A DNA stretch of 64,000 bases, taken from positions 62,001 to 126,000 of the forward strand of contig JABFQY010000005.1 of the NCBI GenBank assembly GCA_013141415.1. Reading direction: 5' to 3'. Positions 33,856-43,401 of this stretch are shown here, in pieces (the stretch's first letter is position 1; every line of letters begins with the position of its first letter). This DNA is from Kiritimatiellaceae bacterium. GTDB taxonomy: Bacteria; Verrucomicrobiota; Kiritimatiellia; Kiritimatiellales; Tichowtungiaceae. Both the position numbers and the translations under genes were made by a program. The notes under the pieces were generated by a model. It worked only from the letters and a program-made list of their open reading frames with translations. It searched no databases and was not told the DNA's origin.

Positions 33856-36339
33856 TTAAAGTGCCGAGGCGTGTTCGCGCTCGATCTTTTCGATTCGTTT
33901 TTGTGCTTCGTCTTTGGCAGGCACTCCAGCCTGAATAATCCGGTTGTAAATATTGATCGCCTCTTTCCACTGCTGCTGCTGTTCCTGAAATTCGGCGGCA
34001 TCGAAAGCGGCGCGCGTGAACCACGGCGCGGCTTCCGGCGAGAGAGTTTCTGTCTGACCGGTGACGCTGTAAACAACCTCGACATAGTGCGCGAAGGATT
34101 TTTCTTTCAGACCGAGCTTGGCCTCACAGCGGGCCGTTTTATAAAGCGCCTGTAAGCGGAGCGCGAACGGCGCGGCGGGCCGTTTGTAAAGAGCCTGATA
34201 GGCGTCGAGCGCCGCCTGATAACGCGCAACTTCGGATGTGCCGAGAGTGAAAAGACAGTCAGCGAGGCGCCCTCGGGCGCGGTCGGCCAGCGGATCGTCC
34301 GGCGCGGTCTTAATGACTTCTTCGTAGGCGAGAATGGCGCGCGGAAATTCGCCGAGTTCGGTGAGCGTCTCGCCCTGCGCGAAGCGGGTTTTCAGCATCA
34401 GCGGACTGTCGGGAATTTCTTTGGCGAGACGGCTGTACAGGGTGAAGGCATCAAGAAAGCTGTTCTGCTTGACCAGCGAATTGCCAGCCCAGAAGAGAGC
34501 GTCGTCGGCCAGTTCGTGTTTCGGGAAACGCGCGGCGATGTCAAGGAAGGTGGCTTTTGCCTGCGCGTAGCTGCCGCGGTTATAGTAATGCTCGCCAAGC
34601 CAGAAAAGCACTTCGGGCGTCCAGACTGATCCGGGATATTTTTCGATGAAGGTCTGGCAGATCGCCAGTGCACCTTCGGTGTCGCCCTGCATATAACGGC
34701 AGAATCCGCGCATGTATAAAGCCTGCGGCGCTTCAGGCATATCGGGATAGTTGGTGCTGACAACCTGAAAGTTTTTTAGCGCGTCGTCCCATTTTCCGAG
34801 GCGATAGAAAATCAGTCCCTGCTGGTTCAGCGCGGAGGCTTTGGTGGCGGCGTTGGTGTATTGCGCGGCGATGCGGCGGTACTGTTCAAGTGCGGAATCC
34901 CACTGCTGTCCGCGTTTCAGCAGTTCCGCCTGTTGCAGTGCAGCCTGCGGAGCAAACCCGCTCTGCGGAAAATTCTTTTCTGTATCGTGGAAACAAAGGG
35001 TCGCCGCATTGGTTTGTCCGGCGAGCAGATTGGCAACGCCGCACTGGTACATCGCTTGAGCGGCGAACGGATGATTCGGATAGTTTTCCGTGACGCGGCG
35101 GTAATTGTCGCGGGCTTTTTCATACTGTGCTGCGGCGAGGCGCGCGTCGCCCGCCTTGATGGACGCTGTGACACAGCGATCGGGCTGCGTGCACTTAAGG
35201 GTGGCGTTTTCAAAAGCGGCGGCGGATTCTTCATAGCGCTTCTGTTCCCAGAGACTCCAACCTTTACCGGCCTGTGCGCGGGTTTGCACGGCGGGATCGA
35301 CGGTAATGTCGAGTCCGGCCTGAAACGCTTTTTCGGCGGCGGCGTACTGCTGTGTCTTCAGCAGTGCTTCTGCTTTCTGAATCAGGATTTCGGCGGCGGT
35401 CGCAGTGTTCGGCGATTCTTTGACGGCTTCATCGAAGAGCAGGAAAGCTTCCTTGGTTTTAGTTTCGTCAACCAGCAGAGTGGCGCGGGCAGCTTTCTGG
35501 CGGACTCGTAGCGCAGCTTCGCCGGTCAGCTTTTCGGCTTTAGCGAGCGCGTCGGAGGCTCCGGCGGAATTTCCGGCGCGCTGTTCAATTGCGGAAAGTT
35601 CGACCCAGGCGGCGGAACGCAGACGCGGATGAGCCAATTCATTTGCACCGAGCGTCGCGAGCAGAGCGGAGGTTTCGCTCAGTTCGTCTTTACCGCCGGT
35701 TGTGATCAGCTGGCGCGACAGTTCAAGGCGGGCGTTATTCGCCAGAACATGATTCGGGAAACGCTCCAGCAGTTCGTGCAGTGCCTTGGCTGAGTCGCTC
35801 TTTTTGCTGCGCTCCAGATAAATTCCGGCCAGATCGAGCAGGTTTTGCGCGGCGTTTTCGTCGACAGGAAATCTTTCGCGGAAGGTTTCAAAGGTTTTTT
35901 GCGCCGACTTGGAATCGCCAGCCGCCAATTCAGCGCGGCCTTTCAACCGCAGGGCGGCGGGAGCATACGCGCTGTCCGCCGGAATTTTTTCCAAAGCCTG
36001 AATGACGGCATTTGAATTGCCGGCTTCAAAAAAAGTGCGGGCGCGCCAGTAGGCGAAAGCGTCCTGCTTCGGCAGGCTGGTGGACTCGTCGGCAAGAATC
36101 ATGGCGTCGTTGAATTTTTGCTGACCGGCCAGTGCGCGGATCAGCAGGATTGTCAGCGTCGCCTCATCGTTCGGCGCACGCTGTGTACTGAGCACTTCCC
36201 AGATCTGCTGCTCGGCCAGTGGATAAAGCCCGTCCTCCAGCGCCGCCTCGATTTGACGGGTCGGAAGCGGCTCCTGCGCAAACAGCGCAGGCGCAAGCAG
36301 AAGCAATAAAGCAGAAAGCCTGAAAACCCGGAAATTCAT
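33856..36339 (-). CDS. Exported tetratricopeptide-repeat protein
   Basis: An 827-aa protein with a signal peptide (MNFRVFRLSALLLLLAPALF, cleavage likely after AQ) and about 15-18 TPR-like units through to the C-terminus, e.g. ALYMRGFCRYMQGDTEGALA and ALFWAGNSLVKQNSFLDAFT. It resembles the large periplasmic TPR proteins, related to YbgF/CpoB, that accompany Tol/Exb systems. Position as first gene of an operon with exbB, exbD and a TonB-like gene supports such a role. No catalytic domain. Partner proteins are unknown. Confidence 0.82.
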   Translation of the reverse strand: MNFRVFRLSALLLLLAPALFAQEPLPTRQIEAALEDGLYPLAEQQIWEVLSTQRAPNDEATLTILLIRALAGQQKFNDAMILADESTSLPKQDAFAYWRARTFFEAGNSNAVIQALEKIPADSAYAPAALRLKGRAELAAGDSKSAQKTFETFRERFPVDENAAQNLLDLAGIYLERSKKSDSAKALHELLERFPNHVLANNARLELSRQLITTGGKDELSETSALLATLGANELAHPRLRSAAWVELSAIEQRAGNSAGASDALAKAEKLTGEAALRVRQKAARATLLVDETKTKEAFLLFDEAVKESPNTATAAEILIQKAEALLKTQQYAAAEKAFQAGLDITVDPAVQTRAQAGKGWSLWEQKRYEESAAAFENATLKCTQPDRCVTASIKAGDARLAAAQYEKARDNYRRVTENYPNHPFAAQAMYQCGVANLLAGQTNAATLCFHDTEKNFPQSGFAPQAALQQAELLKRGQQWDSALEQYRRIAAQYTNAATKASALNQQGLIFYRLGKWDDALKNFQVVSTNYPDMPEAPQALYMRGFCRYMQGDTEGALAICQTFIEKYPGSVWTPEVLFWLGEHYYNRGSYAQAKATFLDIAARFPKHELADDALFWAGNSLVKQNSFLDAFTLYSRLAKEIPDSPLMLKTRFAQGETLTELGEFPRAILAYEEVIKTAPDDPLADRARGRLADCLFTLGTSEVARYQAALDAYQALYKRPAAPFALRLQALYKTARCEAKLGLKEKSFAHYVEVVYSVTGQTETLSPEAAPWFTRAAFDAAEFQEQQQQWKEAINIYNRIIQAGVPAKDEAQKRIEKIEREHASAL

Positions 36340-36508
36340 TGGCGCGGAGTATCACGTTTCCATCCGCCTTCTTCCAGTCTTTTTCCAAAGCTCATTTCCG
36401 GCTGGCGGCTTGATGTCCGGGTTCCGGGCCTCCCTGATTTTTTTTGCCTTCAGACCGGAGCCTGCTACGATGCGGAACACTGTTAGTATGAATGTTGTAA
36501 GGGGTATT

Positions 36509-37483
36509 ATGAACCGGGTTGCTATTCCGCATACTGATCTTCTCGCCGCGCCGCTGGCGCTGGGAACCGCCAATCTGGGCGTTAATGTCAGTGAAGAAGA
36601 GGGGAAAAGGATTCTCGACCGCTTTGTCGGGCAGGGCGGCAATCTGATCGACACGGCGCGGGTTTATTCGGACTGGATTCCGGGCGAGAAAAACCGCAGC
36701 GAGCGGATTCTTGGCGACTGGCTGGCGGAACGGAAGGCTCGTGATCGGGTGCTCATTTCCACCAAAGGCGGGCATCCTTTTCTTCCCCCTTGCGCCGACA
36801 CGGTGCCGCGCCTTGCACCTGCGCAGCTGGACGAGGACATCAGTGGAAGTCTGAAAAGCCTGCGCGCTGAAACCATTGATCTCTACTGGCTTCACCGGGA
36901 CGATCCGGCTCTGCCGGTCGGCCCGATCATGGACAGCCTGCACCGATTCCAGAAGTCGGGGCGGATTCGTTTTTACGCGGCATCGAACTGGACACCCGAA
37001 CGCATGGAAGAGGCCAATGCCTATGCGTATGGGTGCGGCTATGACGGATTCGTTGCCTCACAGGTGGAATGGAATCCGGGCGTTTTTCACCGGCTGCCGG
37101 GCGGCGATCCCACGATGCTTAATTTTTCCGCCGGGTTCCTGCGCCTTCATCGGGAGACCGGCCTCGCCGCTATTCCTTATGCGTCGCAGGCCGGCGGCTA
37201 CTTCAGCAAGCGGAGCCGCGACGCCGGTTCGGTCAGCGGCAGTCCGTACGACACGCCGGAGAATCGTGCGCTGCACGCCGTCCTCGCAGAGATTGCGGAA
37301 GAGCTGCGGTTCTCCATGACGCAGGTCGTGCTGGCCTATCTCTGGTCGCATCCGTTTCCGGTTATCCCGATCGTCGGTTGCCGGACGCTGGAGCAGTTGA
37401 ATGACAGTCTGAGCGCCGCCGGTTGCCGCCTGCCGGAAGAGGCGATGTTTAAAATAAACCGCCTGATCAATCTGAACGGGTGA
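36509..37483 (+). CDS. Aldo/keto reductase
   Basis: NADPH-dependent (beta/alpha)8 oxidoreductase of 324 aa. The catalytic Asp and Tyr lie in NLIDTARVYSDW (about 48-59), Lys in STKGG and His in YWLHRDDP. The ATG at 36509 is selected because AAGGGGTATT precedes it; earlier ATGs at 36410 and 36488 lack a good site and add unconserved residues. The variable loop has cysteines not typical of the family. Substrate unknown. The gene is divergent from the TPR gene and is followed by crcB. Confidence 0.88.
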   Translation: MNRVAIPHTDLLAAPLALGTANLGVNVSEEEGKRILDRFVGQGGNLIDTARVYSDWIPGEKNRSERILGDWLAERKARDRVLISTKGGHPFLPPCADTVPRLAPAQLDEDISGSLKSLRAETIDLYWLHRDDPALPVGPIMDSLHRFQKSGRIRFYAASNWTPERMEEANAYAYGCGYDGFVASQVEWNPGVFHRLPGGDPTMLNFSAGFLRLHRETGLAAIPYASQAGGYFSKRSRDAGSVSGSPYDTPENRALHAVLAEIAEELRFSMTQVVLAYLWSHPFPVIPIVGCRTLEQLNDSLSAAGCRLPEEAMFKINRLINLNG

Positions 37484-37499
37484 TCTGTGCGGGAAGCAA

Positions 37500-37546
37500 G
37501 GTTTGAATTTGACAGGGAATCAGATGAGGTTAGGCTCGCCATCAAG
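37500..37546 (+). repeat. Degenerate leader repeat, copy 1 (before crcB)
   Basis: GGTTTGAATTTGACAGGGAA through TAGGCTCGCCATCAAG. A similar stretch lies at 38004-38050 before the nuclease gene; by eye about 60 percent of positions agree, best in TTTGA.TTTGAC and GGCTCG.CA.CAAG. May contain a TTGACA promoter element (37509-37514). Confidence 0.4.
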
Positions 37547-37547
37547 T

Positions 37548-37988
37548 ATGTATGAGTTGAAATCCATCCTGCTGGTTGCCCTGGGCGGAGCACTCGGTTC
37601 CGTGGTGCGCTATAAGCTTTCCGGCTATGTGCTTCACCACACCATCGACTGGCAGTTTCCGGCGGGAACATTCGTCGTAAATGTCATCGGATGTTTTGTT
37701 ATCGGTATACTGGCCGGACTCGCCGTCAAAGAAGATTTTTTCTCCGCCGAAACCCGCATCTTCCTTTTCACCGGAATCATGGGCGGCTTCACAACCTTTT
37801 CCGCTTTCGGCCTCGAAACCTTCTACCTGCTCCGCCGTGGCGAACTTCTGGCGGCGGGAAGTAATATTGTACTCAGTGTCATTGTCGGCCTGATCGCTCT
37901 CTGGATCGGCTTCATCTGCGTCCCGCACAGCGGCAGCGGTTTTTCTAAAGAACCTGCTCCGGCTGACGCTGCGAAAAACGACAGATGA
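37548..37988 (+). CDS. crcB: Fluoride channel CrcB/Fluc
   Basis: Small dual-topology membrane protein exporting fluoride. With the ATG at 37548 it has 146 residues and four helices; LLVALGGALGSVVRYKLSGY, FPAGTFVVNVIGCFVIG, and GIMGGFTTFSAFGLET (the ion-lining Phe/Thr motif) are conserved. An alternative start at 37524 has a better AGGGA site. The C-terminal tail (SKEPAPADAAKNDR) is longer than usual. I looked for a crcB (fluoride) riboswitch upstream and did not see its conserved pieces. Confidence 0.92.
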   Translation: MYELKSILLVALGGALGSVVRYKLSGYVLHHTIDWQFPAGTFVVNVIGCFVIGILAGLAVKEDFFSAETRIFLFTGIMGGFTTFSAFGLETFYLLRRGELLAAGSNIVLSVIVGLIALWIGFICVPHSGSGFSKEPAPADAAKNDR

Positions 37989-38003
37989 GTCTCTGTTGGG
38001 ACA

Positions 38004-38050
38004 AGTTTTGATTTGACGAGGGAAGATATTGGCTCAGGCTCGGCAGCAAG
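38004..38050 (+). repeat. Degenerate leader repeat, copy 2 (before the nuclease gene)
   Basis: AGTTTTGATTTGACGAGGGA through CAGGCTCGGCAGCAAG, matching 37500-37546 in its two ends. Lies 28 bp upstream of the Mrr-like gene. Confidence 0.4.
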
Positions 38051-38077
38051 CCACAAACAAATGGCGGAGCATAGTTC

Positions 38078-39277
38078 ATGGAAGGCATTCTTGTAATTAT
38101 TGGCATAGGCGCTGTTATAGCCCTGATTTCTTGGATTAATAGCGTAGTCGAAAAGGGGCGCAGATACGATACCCTTAAGCCTCGCCTTGATAACCTTGAC
38201 CGTGCTGAGCGGGAATTTTCCATAAAAACCACGCAGACGGAACAAAAACTCGCGGCTTGGATGAAGCAAACTGAGCAGAGTTTTTCGGATCGGACAAAGC
38301 AACTCGACAACAGAGAACAGGGTGTGCTGGCCCTATCAAATCAAAAAGCTATCGGATTCCCATGGTTGGCTAATGCATACGCAGATTTTTTTCACCTAGA
38401 AGAAATGAAACTCGCACGTGCGCTTGAGACAAAAAAACATCCAGCGTTCACCGCTGCTGAAAAAGTGCGTGAATCTGCTTTGCGGCGACGCGAGGCGGAA
38501 CGTGTTGCCCGAATATTAAAATATCAAATTGAATTTTATGAGAATCTATTTCCGTGGCTTGCCGATCTAAAAAGTGAGGACATTGAGGATGAGATCATAC
38601 GAATACGGGTAGGCAGTATCGAAGATCCCGTCGATGATGATGCGGCGCGAAAGTGGCTTACCCCAGAGGAATACTCTCGCCTTCCTTCCCGTGAAAAATA
38701 CCAGACGGCACTAGACAGGTATTGGACGAAGAAAAAGAGCAAGTGGGAGATAGGTCGGGATTATGAAAGATATATAGGCTGGCGATATGAAAGTCAGGGG
38801 TCAGTTGTCTACTACCAAGGGATTATTGAGGGCTTTGACGACTTGGGAAGAGACCTAATCGTATCAAATGGAAATCGTGTGCAAATCGTTCAGTGCAAGT
38901 ATTGGTCGAGGGGAAAGACTATTCACGAAAAACATATTTTCCAGTTATATGGGACAATGATTGCATACAAGATGGATCATCCAGAAAAAGATGTTCTTGG
39001 CCATTTTATCACATTGACTACGCTTTCGGAGCGCGCTCGACAGTTTGCGAACTACTTGGGGATAAAGGTTACCGAATCTACGGCTCTTGAACGCTATCCG
39101 TGCATCAAGTGCAACATATCGCGGGGGAATAAAGAAAAGATATATCACCTGCCGTTTGACCAACAGTACGATAAGACGATGGTTGAGCTCGGCCAAGGGG
39201 AATGTTTCGTATCAACCATTGCGGAGGCTGAGGATAAGGGCTTTCGGCGCGCTTTTAGATATCACGGAACGAAATAA
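38078..39277 (+). CDS. Membrane-anchored Mrr-like restriction endonuclease
   Basis: A 399-aa protein: an N-terminal transmembrane helix (about 4-22, ILVIIGIGAVIALISWINS), a long coiled coil (about 25-180), then a PD-(D/E)XK nuclease domain of the Mrr/restriction-endonuclease type (about 225-320: GRDYERYIGWRYESQG, DLGRDLIVSNGNRVQIVQCK with the D...QCK catalytic core). The C-terminal 70 residues include CIKC and GEKIYHLPFDQ-type sequence (here NKEKIYHLPFDQQYDKT) seen in other nuclease-associated tails. Composition is clearly AT-richer than neighbours, suggesting transfer. A defence role is plausible but not shown; no modification methyltransferase is nearby. Confidence 0.75.
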   Translation: MEGILVIIGIGAVIALISWINSVVEKGRRYDTLKPRLDNLDRAEREFSIKTTQTEQKLAAWMKQTEQSFSDRTKQLDNREQGVLALSNQKAIGFPWLANAYADFFHLEEMKLARALETKKHPAFTAAEKVRESALRRREAERVARILKYQIEFYENLFPWLADLKSEDIEDEIIRIRVGSIEDPVDDDAARKWLTPEEYSRLPSREKYQTALDRYWTKKKSKWEIGRDYERYIGWRYESQGSVVYYQGIIEGFDDLGRDLIVSNGNRVQIVQCKYWSRGKTIHEKHIFQLYGTMIAYKMDHPEKDVLGHFITLTTLSERARQFANYLGIKVTESTALERYPCIKCNISRGNKEKIYHLPFDQQYDKTMVELGQGECFVSTIAEAEDKGFRRAFRYHGTK

Positions 39278-39330
39278 TAAAAAACGCTGTTTCCAATCAT
39301 TGGGAATCATTCGCGTTAATTCGCGGTTTC

Positions 39331-42153
39331 TCAATTCCTCAGCATTTCAGCCAGATATTTGCCGGTATAGGATTCGGGAGTTCTGGCAACTTTCTCCGGC
39401 GTTCCGGCGACGACAATTCTTCCGCCGCGCTCGCCGCCTTCGGGGCCGAGGTCGATCAGCCAGTCAGCGCGTTTAATGACGTCGAGATTATGTTCAATCA
39501 CCAGCACGGTGTTGCCGCCGTCGCGCAAGGTTTCCAATACCTGGATGAGTTTATGAACATCGGCGAAGTGCAGACCGGTGGTCGGCTCGTCGAGGATGTA
39601 GAGTGTTTTGCCAGTCGCTTTTTTGCTGAGCTCAGCTGACAGCTTGATGCGCTGGGCTTCGCCGCCGGAAAGCGTGGTGGCGGACTGACCGAGGCAGAGA
39701 TAGCCGAGGCCGACTTCGCGGAGCGTACGCAGTTTGCGTTCGATGCCGGGAATGGCGGCGAAAAATTCGCACGCTTCGTTGATGGTCATCGCGAGCACTT
39801 CGGCGATGTTTTTACCGCCATAATGCACCTCCAGCGTTTCGCGGTTATAGCGTTTACCGGTGCACTGCGGGCAGGTGACATAAACGTCCGGCAGGAAATG
39901 CATTTCGATTTTCAGCAAGCCGTCGCCCTGACAGTGTTCGCACCGTCCGCCTTTGACGTTAAAGCTGAAACGGCCTGGCCCGTAGCCGCGCACTTTGGAG
40001 GCGGGCAGTTGTGTAAACAGGTCGCGGATGATGGAGAACGCGCCGGTATAAGTCACTGGATTGCTGCGCGGCGTACGGCCGATCGGCGACTGGTCGATGA
40101 CGATCACCTTGTCGATCTGCTCGACGCCGAGCAGTTCTTTGTGTTTGCCGGGGCGCTCTTTGGAGCCGAAGAAGCGACGGTAGAGGGCGCGTCGCAGCAC
40201 GTCATCTACCAGCGTGCTCTTGCCGGAACCGGAAACTCCGGTGACGCAGGTGAGCAGTCCGAGCGGAATTTTGACGTTGATGTTCTTGAGGTTATTTTCT
40301 GTCGCACCGCGAATCTCGATGAACCCGGCGGCGGCTTTATTCCGCGCGGCGGGCAGTTCGATTTCAATTTCGCGGCGCATATATTGTGAGGTCAGCGAGT
40401 TTTTGGCTTTGAGCAGTTGCGCCGGTGTTCCGGCAAAAACAATTTCGCCGCCGTGGACGCCCGCGCCGGGGCCGAGGTCGATCACATAGTCGGCTTCGCG
40501 GATCGTTTGCTCGTCGTGTTCAACGACGACGACCGTATTGCCGAGATCGCGCAGTTCCTTGAGCGTGGCGAGCAGGCGGTCGTTATCGCGCTGGTGCAGA
40601 CCGATACTCGGTTCGTCGAGAACATAGAGCACGCCGGTCAGGCGCGAGCCGATCTGTGTGGCGAGCCGGATGCGTTGCGCTTCTCCGCCGGAGAGCGTAC
40701 CGCTTTCACGGTCGAGCGTGAGGTAGTCGAGGCCGACATCCATCATGAAGCCGAGGCGCGCCTGGATTTCCTTCAGGATATCGCGGGCGATGACGGCCTC
40801 TTCTTTTGTCAGGTTCAGGCCGGCGAAAAATTTCTGCGCCTGTTCGATGGAGAGGGTGCAGATTTCGTAAATGTTTTTTCCGCCGACGGTGCAGGCCAGC
40901 GTTTCGGGGCGCAGGCGCGCGCCGTTACAGGCGGTGCAGCGCTGGTTGCCCATGTAAGCTCGCAGCCGTTCTTGATTGGTTTCGCTTTCGGAATCGGTGT
41001 AGCTCCGCTGGAGATTCGGGATGAGTCCCTCAAACGGCTTTTGAATTTTGTGGCGGCGCAGGAAATAGCTGATCGGCTCGTCGCCGGAGCCGTAGAAGAG
41101 AATTTTTTTGAACGAGGCGGGCAGTTCGTTAAACGGTGTGCTGAGCGGAATGCCATACTGGTCGGCGACGGCGGCCAGCAGTTTTTTGTGATAGATGATG
41201 GCGCGGCGTCCGCCGCGCCGCCACGGATGGATGGCTTCTTCGAGCGGCAGTGTTTCGTCGGGAATGACCAGCTCTTCATCGAACGTGAGCATATTGCCGA
41301 GGCCGTGGCAGGTCGGGCAGGCGCCGTACGGACTGTTGAAAGAAAAGTGTTTCGGCGTGAACGTTTCAAAACTGATGTTGCAATCAAGGCAGGCGTTCTT
41401 TTCGGAGTAGAGGCGGTCCGCCCATTTGTCGCCGCTTTGAATCATCGCGATCATCAGCCCTTCGCCGGTGGCGAGCGCCAGTTCGACGGAGTCGTTGATC
41501 CGGCTGCGCGCGGCGGGATCAATCACCAGCCGGTCGATGACGGCTTCGATCGTGTGCTTTTTATTTTTGTCGAGATTGGGAATGGCGTCGAGCTCGTAGA
41601 GTTCGCCGTTGACGCGGACGCGGACAAATCCCTGCCGTCCGGCGGCGGCGAAAATTTCCTCGTGTTTTCCTTTCCGTCCGCGCACCAGCGGCGCAAGCAG
41701 CATCACTTTTGTTTTTTCCGGAAACTGTAAAAGCTGCTCGGTGATGTTTTCGGCGCTCTGCCGCTGGATCGGTTTGCCGCAGGAAGGGCAGTGGACTTTT
41801 CCAATGCTCGGAAACAGCAGGCGGAGATAGTCGTGGATTTCGGTGGTGGTGGCGACGATGGAGCGCGGGTTGGATCCGGCGGTACGCTGTTCAATCGAAA
41901 TGGCGGGCGAAAGACCTTCGATGGTGTCCACGTCCGGCTTTTGCATCTGTTCGAGAAACTGGCGGGCGTAGGCGGAGAGGCTTTCGACGTATTTGCGCTG
42001 TCCCTCGGCATAAAGCGTGTCGAAAGCCAGCGACGACTTGCCGGAACCGCTTAGTCCGGTAATGACGGTGAGTTTATTGCGGGGAATGCGCACCGTGATG
42101 TTCTTCAGGTTGTGCTCCCGCGCCCCGCTGACAGTAATCCACTGAGTGTTCAT
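39331..42153 (-). CDS. uvrA: Excinuclease ABC subunit A
   Basis: DNA-damage recognition ATPase of nucleotide excision repair, 940 aa. First Walker [15 protein letters not shown] (about 31-44), zinc-finger pairs CPSCGKP and later CxxC repeats ([15 protein letters not shown]), first signature [13 protein letters not shown], second Walker [15 protein letters not shown]-terminal zinc finger CEHCQGDG...CPQCTGKRY and the last [15 protein letters not shown] with [12 protein letters not shown]. The ATG at 42153 starts the conserved protein; a longer frame from 42186 adds eleven unconserved residues. Confidence 0.97.
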   Translation of the reverse strand: MNTQWITVSGAREHNLKNITVRIPRNKLTVITGLSGSGKSSLAFDTLYAEGQRKYVESLSAYARQFLEQMQKPDVDTIEGLSPAISIEQRTAGSNPRSIVATTTEIHDYLRLLFPSIGKVHCPSCGKPIQRQSAENITEQLLQFPEKTKVMLLAPLVRGRKGKHEEIFAAAGRQGFVRVRVNGELYELDAIPNLDKNKKHTIEAVIDRLVIDPAARSRINDSVELALATGEGLMIAMIQSGDKWADRLYSEKNACLDCNISFETFTPKHFSFNSPYGACPTCHGLGNMLTFDEELVIPDETLPLEEAIHPWRRGGRRAIIYHKKLLAAVADQYGIPLSTPFNELPASFKKILFYGSGDEPISYFLRRHKIQKPFEGLIPNLQRSYTDSESETNQERLRAYMGNQRCTACNGARLRPETLACTVGGKNIYEICTLSIEQAQKFFAGLNLTKEEAVIARDILKEIQARLGFMMDVGLDYLTLDRESGTLSGGEAQRIRLATQIGSRLTGVLYVLDEPSIGLHQRDNDRLLATLKELRDLGNTVVVVEHDEQTIREADYVIDLGPGAGVHGGEIVFAGTPAQLLKAKNSLTSQYMRREIEIELPAARNKAAAGFIEIRGATENNLKNINVKIPLGLLTCVTGVSGSGKSTLVDDVLRRALYRRFFGSKERPGKHKELLGVEQIDKVIVIDQSPIGRTPRSNPVTYTGAFSIIRDLFTQLPASKVRGYGPGRFSFNVKGGRCEHCQGDGLLKIEMHFLPDVYVTCPQCTGKRYNRETLEVHYGGKNIAEVLAMTINEACEFFAAIPGIERKLRTLREVGLGYLCLGQSATTLSGGEAQRIKLSAELSKKATGKTLYILDEPTTGLHFADVHKLIQVLETLRDGGNTVLVIEHNLDVIKRADWLIDLGPEGGERGGRIVVAGTPEKVARTPESYTGKYLAEMLRN

Positions 42154-42234
42154 GTGACCTTGATTTTCCTGAGCCTGTAACCGCAATGAACCCTAACACA
42201 GGCGGGTTCCGTTTGGGAAATTTTTATAACTAAC

Positions 42235-42264
42235 TTGCATTAATCCAGCATCCGAAAGTATAAA
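42235..42264 (+). promoter_or_regulatory. Probable promoter for the exported protein gene
   Basis: TTGCAT (42235-42240), 18-bp spacer, TATAAA (42259-42264), about 50 bp upstream of the ATG at 42314. Consensus-based. Confidence 0.4.
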
Positions 42265-42313
42265 CAAAACGGTTGTATTCGGTCGAATAGTGCAATAGTT
42301 GAAAGGGCTCGAT

Positions 42314-42979
42314 ATGCGTATTACAGCAAGTGTGGCGGGGATTTTATTAATAGCCGCAGCGGCGGTTGCTCTGGATGACAGCACCGATGCGGCGGCAGTT
42401 TCGCCGGATGATGTTGCTATTACCTCACAAATTCGAGCAGCGAAAAAACATGTTTCTGTCGGCACAGTCAGCATCAAGGAGACCAAAAATGCGAAGACTG
42501 GCGTAAAGTCTAAGGTCATTACAATCACGTCAGAACAGGATAAGGACAGTCCCTTTGTCGGCACCATGCGGTTAACTGCTGAGATACGGGACGGCACCAA
42601 TATTTGGTACGGCCAAAAGTTGCAGGTGCAGAAGAAGAAGTTCAGGACGGCAGGTAAGGTGGTGACGAGCGAGATTGATTATAGCGGCGAAGATGTCTGG
42701 AATTTCAGCGTACCGTTTGGCAAGGACAAGAATGTTGTACGTCCGGATATCAACGCATATGCCGCCGAGTACGGATTTGTGGTTAGTAACAAGGTGGCTG
42801 GCGGCAAGGCTGCCAGCAATAATTTTGTGGTTGTTGCTGCGAAATACAAAGATGTGGATAGCGCAGATGAGATTATGGCGCGCAATCAGGGATCCAAAAA
42901 CGTTCTCAAAAACGGATTGACCGGCAGGGCGTTCAAGCAGGGTGAAGGCGCTAGTGGCGATGGCGGCGGTGGCGAATGA
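42314..42979 (+). CDS. Exported protein of unknown function
   Basis: A 221-aa protein with a signal peptide (MRITASVAGILLIAAAAVAL) and a beta-rich body; the C-terminus is Gly-rich (GASGDGGGGE). No recognised domain. The ATG at 42314 is chosen because GAAAGGG lies 6 nt before it; a TTG at 42299 would put that site inside the coding region. The gene is divergent from uvrA and 25 bp upstream of a membrane-protein gene. Confidence 0.65.
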   Translation: MRITASVAGILLIAAAAVALDDSTDAAAVSPDDVAITSQIRAAKKHVSVGTVSIKETKNAKTGVKSKVITITSEQDKDSPFVGTMRLTAEIRDGTNIWYGQKLQVQKKKFRTAGKVVTSEIDYSGEDVWNFSVPFGKDKNVVRPDINAYAAEYGFVVSNKVAGGKAASNNFVVVAAKYKDVDSADEIMARNQGSKNVLKNGLTGRAFKQGEGASGDGGGGE

Positions 42980-43004
42980 TACCCTGTGGCCTGCGAGTGC
43001 TTTT

Positions 43005-43328
43005 ATGAAATTAACATACACGCAATTAATGGGAAAACCGGTCGTCGGCAGTGCACTGGCCGTGGCATCTGGAATTTCTTTCTTCTGCAACTGCGTCATG
43101 ATGCCGTTGGTGGGGCGGGCCGGCTCCAGAGCGCCGCATACCAACGTGAACTGGCTGGCGTTTTTGGCGGTGCTGGGGATGACCTTTACGCTGGCGGCGC
43201 TGGCAGCCTGGTCAAAGCTGATGCGCCGCGCAGACGATAAAAGCCCGCTGCCTTACTGGTCGCTGGGGCTGTGCGCAATCTGCGTGATCCTCTTCGTTCT
43301 GCTAATGACCGGTCGGCTGGCGATCTGA
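43005..43328 (+). CDS. Membrane protein of unknown function
   Basis: A 107-aa protein with three predicted helices (about 10-30 GKPVVGSALAVASGISFFC; 45-65 WLAFLAVLGMTFTLAALAAW; 82-103 LGLCAICVILFVLLMTGRL). No family recognised. The start at 43005 avoids overlap with the preceding gene, although a longer frame begins at 42942. Followed by a strong bidirectional terminator. Confidence 0.6.
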   Translation: MKLTYTQLMGKPVVGSALAVASGISFFCNCVMMPLVGRAGSRAPHTNVNWLAFLAVLGMTFTLAALAAWSKLMRRADDKSPLPYWSLGLCAICVILFVLLMTGRLAI

Positions 43329-43354
43329 CAGAGGAATCAGTGTTGTATGTATAA

Positions 43355-43384
43355 AAAAAGCGCTCCATTCGGAGCGCTTTTTGC
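43355..43384. terminator. Bidirectional rho-independent terminator
   Basis: AAAAAGCGCTCC-ATTC-GGAGCGCTTTTT, with A-rich and T-rich ends on both sides, between the convergent membrane-protein and PEP-CTERM genes. Confidence 0.9.
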
Positions 43385-43401
43385 TTTTGATAAGGAGCGG
43401 T

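Noticed and set aside
37484-37547. Possible fluoride riboswitch before crcB
   Set aside because: The conserved stem and pseudoknot bases of the crcB motif could not be found; only about 64 bp separate the genes, and much of that resembles the second leader repeat instead.
38078-39277. Complete restriction-modification system
   Set aside because: Only the nuclease is present; no methyltransferase or specificity gene is nearby.
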